A stretch of DNA of 15,147 nt from Pseudomonadota bacterium (GTDB lineage: Bacteria; Pseudomonadota; Alphaproteobacteria; Micropepsales; Micropepsaceae), in contig JANYBR010000277.1 in the NCBI GenBank assembly GCA_025360685.1, positions 1 to 15,147 of the forward strand, in the 5' to 3' direction. The first letter of the stretch is position 1; every line of letters starts with the position of its first letter. Below, in pieces: positions 1-6,441 of the stretch. The notes beneath the pieces were generated by a model. The model had not been told where the DNA came from, did no database searches, and was given only the letters and a program-made list of their open reading frames with translations. Both the position numbers and the translations under genes were made by a program.

Positions 1-1173
1 CATGAACTCGGCGGCTTCCGTCAGCGCGGTTCCCGTCATCCCCGCCAGCTTGTCGTAGAGCCGGAAATAGTTCTGGAAGGTGATTGAGGCCAGCGTCACG
101 TTCTCGGGCTGGACTTCGACCTTTTCCTTCGCCTCGAGCGCCTGGTGCAGCCCTTCCGAATATCGGCGGCCTTCCATCATGCGGCCGGTGAACTCGTCGA
201 TGATCACGACTTTTCCGCTCTTGACGTTGTAGTCGCGGTCTTTCTGGAAAATCGTGTGCGCCTTCAACGCCTGATTGACGTGATGCACGACCGAGATGTT
301 CTCGATGTCGTAGAGATCGCCGGTCTCCAGCAACCCCGCGCCGCGCAGCAGTTCGACCATATGTTCGTTGCCGGCTTCGGTGAGCGTCACATTGCGCGTC
401 TTTTCGTCGACCTCGTAGTCGCTCTTGACAAGTTGCGGGACCATCGCGTCCACAGCCACGTACATCGCGGTGAGATCATCGGTCGGTCCCGAAATGATCA
501 GCGGCGTGCGCGCCTCGTCCACCAGGATCGAGTCCACTTCGTCGACGATGGCGTATGAGTGACCGCGCTGACTCATCGTCGCGATCGAGTACTTCATGTT
601 GTCGCGCAGGTAATCGAAGCCGAATTCGTTGTTCGTGCCGTAGGTCACGTCGCAGCCATAGGCCTGCTTGCGCTCGTCGTCGGTAAGTCCATGGACGATG
701 CAGCCGACGCTGAGACCGAGGAATTTGTAGATCTGGCCCATCCATTCGGCGTCACGCCTGGCGAGGTAATCATTCACGGTGACGACGTGCACGCCTTCGC
801 CGGCCAGCGCGTTCAGATAGACGGGAAGGGTGGCAACCAGCGTCTTGCCTTCACCGGTCTTCATTTCGGCGATGTTGCCGTAGTGCAGGACCATGCCGCC
901 GACGAGCTGAACGTCGAAATGGCGCTGACCAAGCGTCCGCTTGGCGGCTTCGCGCACGACGGCAAACGCTTCCGGCAGGAGGTCCTCCAGGGTCTCGCCC
1001 TTGGTAAGGCGATCCTTGAACGCGTCGGTCAGATCGCGGAGCTGCTCGTCGGTCTTGGCGGCGAATTTCGCTTCCAACGCATTGATCTCCGCCACGCGAC
1101 CCTTGTAGGGGCGGAGTTTTCGCTCGTTGGCGGAACCGAAAAATCGTTGAGCTATGCCGCTGAAACCCAGCAT
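1..1173 (-). CDS. secA: Preprotein translocase ATPase SecA (5' part, cut by window edge)
   Basis: SecA is the cytoplasmic ATPase that drives unfolded preproteins through the SecYEG channel. The reverse strand gives 391 codons starting MLGFSGIAQRFFGSANERKL, the usual SecA N terminus. Walker A (MKTGEGKT) lies near residues 104-111, followed by VTVNDYLARRDAEWM near 131-145, the YGTNNEFGFDYLRDNM block near 178-193, and Walker B with DEVDSILVDEARTPLIISG near 211-229. These are diagnostic SecA signatures. The reading frame is still open at base 1, so about the C-terminal 500 residues are missing. I chose the ATG at 1171-1173 because AGAGGA lies 5 bases upstream of it. An in-frame ATG 18 codons further upstream (1225-1227) would add a non-family extension and has no such site. 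The gene is divergent from argJ. Identification is essentially certain. Confidence 0.97.
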   Translation of the reverse strand, partial: MLGFSGIAQRFFGSANERKLRPYKGRVAEINALEAKFAAKTDEQLRDLTDAFKDRLTKGETLEDLLPEAFAVVREAAKRTLGQRHFDVQLVGGMVLHYGNIAEMKTGEGKTLVATLPVYLNALAGEGVHVVTVNDYLARRDAEWMGQIYKFLGLSVGCIVHGLTDDERKQAYGCDVTYGTNNEFGFDYLRDNMKYSIATMSQRGHSYAIVDEVDSILVDEARTPLIISGPTDDLTAMYVAVDAMVPQLVKSDYEVDEKTRNVTLTEAGNEHMVELLRGAGLLETGDLYDIENISVVHHVNQALKAHTIFQKDRDYNVKSGKVVIIDEFTGRMMEGRRYSEGLHQALEAKEKVEVQPENVTLASITFQNYFRLYDKLAGMTGTALTEAAEFM

Positions 1174-1242
1174 GAAATCCTCTTGGTACGGCCAGATGGT
1201 GCGGGCCTTGGGGCGCTTGTCCGGCATGGCAGCCGCGGCGGA

Positions 1243-1271
1243 GAGATAAGAACGCCTCACCCCCTTGTCAA
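1243..1271 (-). promoter_or_regulatory. Probable sigma70-type promoter of secA
   Basis: Read on the minus strand, a perfect TTGACA (-35, bases 1266-1271) is followed by a 17-base spacer and TATCTC (-10, bases 1243-1248). Transcription would start near 1236, giving a leader of about 60 bases before the secA ATG at 1173. The match and spacing are the best in the 152-base secA/argJ gap. I saw no equally good promoter for argJ on the other strand. This is seen in sequence only; no mapped start supports it. Confidence 0.5.
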
Positions 1272-1325
1272 ATCAGGCGATTCCGGTCACATGCCCGCCC
1301 GATTGAGCGTGGCGAGGGCGCATCG

Positions 1326-2600
1326 ATGGCCAAGGGGAAATCAGCAGCCAAGCCGGCCAAGGCTTCAGGCCCCGCTGTGTCGCCCCTGGCGCCCAAAAGC
1401 TACCCCTCCTTGCCACCGCTGGCCGGGGTGCGCCTGAGCACTGGCGCGGCCGGCGTGCGCTACAAGGATCGCACGGATGTCGTCCTGGCGGTGCTCGCAC
1501 CCGGTACGCAGGTGGCCGGCGTGTTCACCAAGTCGAAAACCGCCTCCGCTCCGGTCGATTGGTGCAAGGCAAATTTGAAGGCCGGCGGTGCGCGCGCGCT
1601 GGTCGTCAACAGCGGCAACGCCAATGCCTTCACCGGCAAGGCCGGATACGATGGAGCGCGCCAGATTGCCGAATCCACGGCGGCCGTGGTCGGTTGCCGT
1701 CCCAGCGAAGTGTTCATGGCGTCGACAGGCGTGATCGGGGAGCCGTTGCCGGCGAACCGGATTACAAAACTGCTCGGCGCGCTTGCCGAGACGGGCTCGG
1801 CGGCCGGATGGCGGGCCGCAGCCGAAGCCATCATGACGACGGATACCTATCCCAAGCTTGCTACCGCGTCCGCAATGATCGACGGCAAGCGCGTCACCAT
1901 CAACGGCATCGCAAAGGGCTCGGGGATGATCGCGCCGGACATGGCGACGATGCTATCGTTCGTGTTCACCGACGCCAACCTGCCAGCCTCGGTGCTCCAG
2001 GAATTGCTGGCGGCGGCCGTCAGACCCTCATTCAACGCAATCACGGTGGACAGCGACACGTCGACGAGCGACACGCTGTTGCTCTTTGCAACAGGCAAGG
2101 GCGCACATCACGCGGCGGTGACCAAAGCTTACGACAAACGTTTGAATGAATTTCGCCAGAGACTGGACGCGGTTCTGCTGAGCCTGGCGCTGCAAGTCGT
2201 GCGCGACGGCGAGGGCGCGCAGAAACTCATCCGTATCGATGTGTCAGGAGCCGAATCCGACGACGCGGCAAAACACATAGCGATGTCGGTGGCAAATTCT
2301 CCGCTGGTGAAAACAGCGATCGCCGGCAACGACGCCAACTGGGGCCGCATCGTGATGGCCGTGGGCAAATCCGGGGAGGCGGCTGACCGGGACAAACTCA
2401 AGATTGCTTTCGGAAATCAGATCGTCGCCGAAAATGGCGCCCGTGCGCTGAAGTACAACGAAGCGGCCGCAACCAAGGCGGTCAAAGGCCGCGAGGTCGA
2501 AATCGCGATCGATATCGGCCTCGGCAAGGGCAAGGCGCGCGTTTGGACCTGCGATCTCACACACGGCTACATCGATATCAATGGCAGCTATAGAAGCTGA
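1326..2600 (+). CDS. argJ: Bifunctional glutamate N-acetyltransferase / ornithine acetyltransferase ArgJ
   Basis: ArgJ moves the acetyl group from N-acetylornithine to glutamate, closing the cyclic arginine pathway; some members also use acetyl-CoA. The 424-residue product is of family length. It shows the conserved VVNSGNANAFTG block near 93-104, MASTGVIGEPLP near 131-142, and the self-cleavage site inside GMIAPDMATMLSF, where Thr208 would become the N-terminal nucleophile of the beta subunit. The glycine-rich KSGEAADRDK and the end GYIDINGSYRS are also typical. About 25 extra Ala/Lys/Pro-rich residues precede the conserved core. The ATG has GAGGG 7 bases upstream (1314-1318). The gene overlaps the next gene by 20 bases, so the two are likely co-translated. 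Function is confidently assigned; whether it is mono- or bifunctional cannot be told from sequence. Confidence 0.97.
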   Translation: MAKGKSAAKPAKASGPAVSPLAPKSYPSLPPLAGVRLSTGAAGVRYKDRTDVVLAVLAPGTQVAGVFTKSKTASAPVDWCKANLKAGGARALVVNSGNANAFTGKAGYDGARQIAESTAAVVGCRPSEVFMASTGVIGEPLPANRITKLLGALAETGSAAGWRAAAEAIMTTDTYPKLATASAMIDGKRVTINGIAKGSGMIAPDMATMLSFVFTDANLPASVLQELLAAAVRPSFNAITVDSDTSTSDTLLLFATGKGAHHAAVTKAYDKRLNEFRQRLDAVLLSLALQVVRDGEGAQKLIRIDVSGAESDDAAKHIAMSVANSPLVKTAIAGNDANWGRIVMAVGKSGEAADRDKLKIAFGNQIVAENGARALKYNEAAATKAVKGREVEIAIDIGLGKGKARVWTCDLTHGYIDINGSYRS

Positions 2601-3090
2601 GGACGGCCTTCTCGTCGAGGCGTTGGACGCGCATTATGCGTGGATGCTCGGCGACGCGCCGACGCCAGCGCCGGATTTGCGTCTCGCGCCCGGTGGAGTG
2701 GATACGGCCGAGACGCTTGGGGTCCTGCGGGCAATGAACCGGCGGCTTCAGTCCTCTGGCAGTCACGGCAGCTGGCTCGTGGTGGTGGACCAAGAGGTTG
2801 TTGGCTTGTGCGGCTACAAACGGCCTGCGGATGCCGACGGCACAGTCGAGATCGGATATGGCATCGCCGAATGCCGGCGCAATTGCGGACATGCAACGCG
2901 GGCGGTGAGCGCAATGCTGACCTTCGCAGGCCGTGATCCGGCCGTTGCGACGGTTGTTGCGGCGACGTCCGTCGGCAATGTGGCCTCGCAGACTGTCCTG
3001 GAACGAAACGGTTTCATAAAGACAGGCAAGTCCTATGATCCGGACGATGGTGAATTGATCTGGTGGCGGCACGATTTGCGTCAATTTTAG
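2581..3090 (+). CDS. GNAT-family N-acetyltransferase, substrate unknown
   Basis: This 169-residue protein has the acetyl-CoA-binding fold of the GNAT superfamily. The core runs from a beta strand WLVVVDQEVVGLCGY (65-79) through EIGYGIAECRR (90-100) into the motif A loop RNCGHA (100-105, pattern R/Q-x-x-G-x-A), then helix AVSAMLTF. The motif B region is SVGNVASQTVLERNGF (130-145), which matches the N-x-x-S-x-x-x-L-x-x-x-G-F pattern of RimJ/RimL-like members. The target amine cannot be inferred. The ATG sits inside the last 20 bases of argJ in another frame, and mutT starts 12 bases after the stop, so it is the middle gene of an argJ-GNAT-mutT unit. The placement next to an acetyl-transferring arginine enzyme is suggestive but proves no role. 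Confidence 0.88.
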   Translation: MAAIEAEDGLLVEALDAHYAWMLGDAPTPAPDLRLAPGGVDTAETLGVLRAMNRRLQSSGSHGSWLVVVDQEVVGLCGYKRPADADGTVEIGYGIAECRRNCGHATRAVSAMLTFAGRDPAVATVVAATSVGNVASQTVLERNGFIKTGKSYDPDDGELIWWRHDLRQF

Positions 3091-3102
3091 CGACTCTCTT
3101 AA

Positions 3103-3555
3103 ATGGACGGTAAAGGGGACAGCGTCATCGTGTCAGCGTCGGGGCTCAGACTGGTTCTGGTTGCGGCCTGCGCCCTGATCGATCCGGACGGCCGCGTGCT
3201 GGTGGCGCTACGCCCGCCGGACAAATCGATGGCAGGGCTATGGGAATTTCCTGGCGGCAAAGTCGAGGTGGGCGAACGGCCCGAGGAAACCGTGATCCGC
3301 GAACTCCGCGAGGAGCTTGGGATCTCGATACAGGAGCCGTGTCTGGCGCCATTCGCGTTCGCGTCGCACAGCTACGCGGACTTTCATCTTCTGATGCCGC
3401 TCTACGTGTGCCGGCGCTGGGAAGGTTCGCCGGCGCCGCGCGAGCATTCGGCGCTGAAATGGGTAAAGCCGAACGAGTTGTCGCACTACCGGATGCCGCC
3501 CGCAGACTTGCCGTTGATCCCAATGCTGCGCGATCTGCTTTGCGCGGGATCTTGA
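3103..3555 (+). CDS. mutT: MutT-type Nudix hydrolase (8-oxo-dGTP diphosphatase family)
   Basis: MutT-type enzymes hydrolyse oxidised nucleoside triphosphates such as 8-oxo-dGTP to the monophosphate, keeping mutagenic bases out of DNA. The 150-residue product carries a perfect Nudix box (G-x5-E-x7-R-E-U-x-E-E-x-G-U) at residues 52-74: G52, E58, R66-E67-L68, E70-E71 and G73-I74, preceded by LWEFPGG. It also has the typical ALKWVKPNEL segment near the C terminus. The ATG at 3103 has no clear ribosome binding site. An in-frame GTG at 3130 has AAAGGGGA about 10 bases upstream and would remove only nine non-conserved residues, so the start is uncertain. The stop overlaps a possible TTG of the pilin gene as TTGA. 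Nudix membership is certain; true MutT specificity is inferred from length and box context. Confidence 0.93.
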   Translation: MDGKGDSVIVSASGLRLVLVAACALIDPDGRVLVALRPPDKSMAGLWEFPGGKVEVGERPEETVIRELREELGISIQEPCLAPFAFASHSYADFHLLMPLYVCRRWEGSPAPREHSALKWVKPNELSHYRMPPADLPLIPMLRDLLCAGS

Positions 3556-3689
3556 GGAACACCAGCGGCGCGACGGCGATAGAATACGCTCTGATCGCCA
3601 GCCTGATTTCTATCCTGATCATTGCCGGGGTCACGCAAATCGGCACGACCCTGTCGGGATTTTTCCAGACGGTTGCGGCGTCCATCTAA
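3540..3689 (+). CDS. Flp-type IVb pilin, small orphan gene
   Basis: The protein ends in a class IVb (Flp) prepilin: SGATAIEYALIAS followed by a hydrophobic helix and a short polar tail ending VAASI. The prepilin peptidase site is after Gly in SG/ATAIEY, giving the conserved Glu at +5 and Tyr at +6 of the mature pilin. Mature length is about 39 residues, small but similar to other Flp subunits. No strong start exists. TTG 3540 gives the leader MRGILRNTSG; TTG 3552 overlaps the mutT stop as TTGA and leaves a 6-residue leader; ATG 3459 gives a 37-residue leader but lies wholly inside mutT. I prefer 3540 because Flp leaders are basic and of about that length. The reading frame stays open upstream to at least 3240 as a high-GC artefact. 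No tad or cpa assembly gene is in the window. The stop overlaps the facing methyltransferase stop by 4 bases. Confidence 0.75.
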   Translation: MRGILRNTSGATAIEYALIASLISILIIAGVTQIGTTLSGFFQTVAASI

Positions 3690-4543
3690 TTCTTGGACGC
3701 CCGTTCGCCGGCGTTGTGCTCGGTTGTTTTCAGCGCTTCCGCCAGCCGCGAACTTGCACTCCCCGGTTTGAGCGGCTGCTGCTGGCTCTCATGCGGGGCC
3801 CATCCTGTCAAATAGACGATATCGAACGTCGCTCGCAGGCGACCATCCGTGTCGGCATGATGAGCCGCATAGTGCGTCATCGTCGCCGCGGCGGTTGCGC
3901 GTGACAACGGCCTGCGGCTGCGCTCGGCCAGGGCGTTCGTCTCACCCATCATGCGCAAGTCCGACACTAGCGTCGAAAAATCACGGTAGCGGACGATCGT
4001 GCGTTCGACATCCGCGACGGGCAGCGCGAAACCGGCGCGCTGCAATAGACCACCCAGATCGCGCACGTCCGCAAATGGTGCCACGCGCGGACTTACGCCG
4101 CCGAGCGTATCGAGTTCGCCCGCCGCCAGGGAATCCCTCAATTCCATCAAGGTTTCGCTGCCGAACAGGGCCGCGACGAACAAGCCATCCGGCTTGAGCG
4201 CGCGGCGTGCTTGAACCAGCACGCCCGGCAGGTCGTTCAAATTGTGCAGAGATAGGGCGCTCGCGATCAGGTCGGCCGAGGACTCCGGGACGCGCAACGT
4301 CTCATCCGCCTGAAGAACATCGAACGTCCAACGCTCGGCCAGAGGCTCCAGGATCGCAAGCGCCGACCTGCTGGATTCCAATATCAAGCCGTTCGAAAAT
4401 GTACGCTGTACCGCACGCAGGCGCTCGGCCAGTGCCTCTGCCGCTTCTCGAAGCAGGAACGGTTCTCCGGCAATCCTCTGCGCACGGGCGCGATGCAGAG
4501 TTAACGCGTGACGGTCAAAAATCTGCGGCGGTCCGTCGTTCAT
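3686..4543 (-). CDS. NDUFAF5/BioC-like class I methyltransferase homologue with degenerate SAM motif
   Basis: The 285-residue product matches the alphaproteobacterial and mitochondrial NDUFAF5-like branch of class I methyltransferases. Supporting segments are IFDRHALTLHRARA (8-21), ALSLHNLNDLPGVLVQARRALKPDG (96-120), LFVAALFGSETLMELR (121-136), GGVSPRVAPFADVRDLGGLLQRAGF (148-172) and the C-terminal LTGWAPHESQQQPLKPGSA (245-263). NDUFAF5 modifies an arginine of the NDUFS7 subunit during complex I assembly; bacterial relatives are mostly annotated only as methyltransferases. Motif I, normally LDLGxGxG, reads NGLILESSRSALA at 51-63, so the glycine-rich SAM loop is absent. The protein may bind SAM weakly, use another cofactor or have a structural role. 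The ATG (4541-4543) lies 18 bases from the divergent comF start. Confidence 0.85.
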   Translation of the reverse strand: MNDGPPQIFDRHALTLHRARAQRIAGEPFLLREAAEALAERLRAVQRTFSNGLILESSRSALAILEPLAERWTFDVLQADETLRVPESSADLIASALSLHNLNDLPGVLVQARRALKPDGLFVAALFGSETLMELRDSLAAGELDTLGGVSPRVAPFADVRDLGGLLQRAGFALPVADVERTIVRYRDFSTLVSDLRMMGETNALAERSRRPLSRATAAATMTHYAAHHADTDGRLRATFDIVYLTGWAPHESQQQPLKPGSASSRLAEALKTTEHNAGERASKN

Positions 4544-4561
4544 TGCGTTAGCCTAGTCCGA

Positions 4562-5329
4562 ATGAACGCTGGATTGGAGAAGACGTTGCGGCGCGCCGGA
4601 AGGTTGGCGCTGAACCTGCTGTATCCGCCGCTGTGCATGGCCTGCCGGACGCAGGTTTCCGATCCCGGGGCTCTGTGTTCGACTTGCTGGCAGAAGGTCC
4701 GGTTTCTGGACGGACCCATGTGCGGCTGCTGCGGACTGGCATTCGAGATCGATCCGGGCAGTGAGACCCTCTGCGCTGCGTGTCATGCGCGGCCGCCCGC
4801 ATTCGACAAGGCTCGCGCGGTGATGCGCTATGACGAGCACAGCCGCGGACCTATTCTTGCACTCAAACATGCCGACCGGCTCGAGCACATTCCGGCTTTC
4901 GGCCGCTGGCTCGAGCGCAACGGCAAGGACTTGATTGCAGAGTCCGACGTGATCCTGCCGGTCCCGCTGCATCCCTAACGCCTGTGGCAACGGCGCTACA
5001 ACCAGTCGGCGGAACTGGCCCGCGCTGTGGCGCGCATTACGAGAAAACCGGTCAATTTTACGGTCCTTCGGCGCGGCCGTCATACTCCAAGCCAGGGCGC
5101 CATGCCCTCCGCAAGCGCACGCCGGCGCAACATGCGGGGTGCGTTCAAGATTTCGCCCGGCCACAAATCGGCCATCGCCGAGCGCAACATTCTGCTGATT
5201 GACGACGTGTTAACCACGGGAGCTACTGTCGATGCCTGTGCGCGAGCGCTGAAACGGGCAGGAGCGGCAAAGGTTTTCGTGCTGGCGCTCGCCCGTGTTG
5301 TCCGTCCGTTAGCAAGCGATATTATATGA
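4562..5329 (+). pseudogene. comF: comF, ComF-family phosphoribosyltransferase-like protein, split by one in-frame TAA
   Basis: ComF/GntX-family proteins join an N-terminal zinc finger to a phosphoribosyltransferase-like domain and are linked to DNA uptake or DNA processing. The reading frame from ATG 4562 gives LLYPPLCMACRTQV, then CSTC, CGCCGLAF and CAAC, the expected cysteine pairs. It continues to VILPVPLHP, where TAA (4976-4978) interrupts it. The same frame resumes at once with RLWQRRYNQSAELARA and runs through TPSQ and the PRPP-binding loop NILLIDDVLTTGATVDA to LALARVV, ending at TGA 5329. Both sides of the stop are conserved ComF sequence with no frameshift or other lesion. A C-to-T change of a CAA codon would explain it. 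The second half has an in-frame GTG at 5027, but neither piece alone should fold as a full PRTase. It could be a recent pseudogene, a sequencing error or a readthrough site. Confidence 0.85.
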
Positions 5330-5362
5330 TTGTCTTGAAAGGGTGCCTCTGAGTCGCTTCCG

Positions 5363-5623
5363 ATGTCGAAGATCAAAATCTACACCACGCCGATCTGTCC
5401 TTTTTGCGTTCGTGCCAAGGCGCTTCTGAAGAAGAAGGGCGCGTCGTTCGATGAGGTTGACGTTTTCATGGACGCCGACGCGCGCCAGGAAATGGAAGAC
5501 AAGGCACACGGAGCGCGCAGCGTTCCGCAGATTTTTATCGGCGAGAAGCACGTCGGTGGCTGCGACGAGCTCTACGCGCTTGAAAGCAAGGGCCAGCTCG
5601 ATCCGCTGCTGAAACCCGGATGA
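5363..5623 (+). CDS. grxC: Glutaredoxin 3 (GrxC)
   Basis: Glutaredoxin uses glutathione to reduce protein disulfides and remove glutathione from mixed disulfides in the cytoplasm. The 86-residue product has the dithiol active site CPFC at residues 12-15, the cis-proline segment SVPQIFIG and the GG-CDEL glutathione-binding region near its C terminus, all in the expected order for class I GrxC. It begins 33 bases after the comF stop. The ATG has only a distant purine stretch (GAAAGGG about 20 bases upstream), so initiation signals are weak. Its stop overlaps the start of the amidase gene as ATGA (5620-5623), suggesting translational coupling. Assignment is confident. Confidence 0.96.
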   Translation: MSKIKIYTTPICPFCVRAKALLKKKGASFDEVDVFMDADARQEMEDKAHGARSVPQIFIGEKHVGGCDELYALESKGQLDPLLKPG

Positions 5624-6441
5624 GCACGTTCCGCGCCGCCTGTGTCCAGCTCCGCTCGTCCGATGACGTCCTGGAGAACATCCGCACGACTTCCGAGTTG
5701 ATCCGCGAGGCCAGGGGCAAAGGCGCCCAGTTCGTCGGCACGCCGGAAAACACCACACTCATGGCGCCCGATGGCGGCGCGAAGCTGGATAGCAGTTTCG
5801 ACGAGGCGCACGATCCGGCCCTGCCGGCATTCGCCGCTCTCGCAGAGGAACTCGGTATCTGGCTGCTGATCGGATCGCTGGCGATCAAGGTGAGCGCGAC
5901 GAAGACTGCAAACCGCTCCTTCCTGTTCGACCCCAGGGGACGCATCGCGGCGCGCTACAGCAAGATCCATCTCTTCGACGTCGATCTGCCGTCGGGCGAA
6001 AAGTATCGCGAGTCGAACACGGTCGCGGGTGGCGACAGCGCAACGCTCGCCGAAACGCCATGGGGCAAGATCGGCATGACCATCTGCTACGATTCGCGCT
6101 TTCCACATCTCTATCGCGGCCTCGCGCAAAAGGGGGCCTTCCTGCTCACCGTGCCGTCGGCGTTCACCGAAACCACCGGAAAGGCGCACTGGCACGTCCT
6201 GCTGCGTGCGCGGGCAATCGAGAACGGCGCTTTCGTCCTGGCGCCGGCTCAGGGCGGAATCCACGCCAACGGCCGCAAGACCTACGGACACTCACTCATC
6301 GTGGCGCCCTGGGGTGAGATATTGGCGGAAGCGGCCACCGATCCTTGCGTCATCGTCGCGGACATCGATCCGGCTGCTGTCACGGACGCGCGCGCGCGCG
6401 TGCCAAACTTGCAGCATGACCGGCCCTACAAAGCCCCCTGA
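5620..6441 (+). CDS. Nitrilase-superfamily amidase, Nit1 type (likely deaminated glutathione amidase)
   Basis: Nitrilase-superfamily enzymes hydrolyse C-N bonds through a Glu-Lys-Cys triad. All three residues are visible in this 273-residue protein: Glu43 in GTPENT, Lys115 in RYSKIHLFD and Cys156 in MTICYDSRFP. The segments LLIGSLAIKV, DLPSGEKYRES, WHVLLRARAIENGAFVLAPAQGG and YGHSLIVAPWGEI match the Nit1/Nit2 branch. Members of that branch repair deaminated glutathione, and translational coupling to grxC fits a thiol-maintenance role, although omega-amidase-like activity cannot be excluded from sequence. The last codons contain a CG dinucleotide run (6387-6400) encoding DARARVP. The 3' end overlaps the next gene by 26 bases. 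Confidence 0.92.
   Translation: MSTFRAACVQLRSSDDVLENIRTTSELIREARGKGAQFVGTPENTTLMAPDGGAKLDSSFDEAHDPALPAFAALAEELGIWLLIGSLAIKVSATKTANRSFLFDPRGRIAARYSKIHLFDVDLPSGEKYRESNTVAGGDSATLAETPWGKIGMTICYDSRFPHLYRGLAQKGAFLLTVPSAFTETTGKAHWHVLLRARAIENGAFVLAPAQGGIHANGRKTYGHSLIVAPWGEILAEAATDPCVIVADIDPAAVTDARARVPNLQHDRPYKAP

Noticed and set aside
559..1437. 292-codon plus-strand open frame opposite secA running into argJ
   Set aside because: It lies antisense to the unmistakable secA coding sequence and overlaps the argJ start in another frame; no domain seen.
6387..6400. CG dinucleotide run (seven repeats) as a phase-variation tract
   Set aside because: It encodes the normal Ala-Arg stretch in the amidase C terminus, is short, and high-GC coding bias is enough to explain it.
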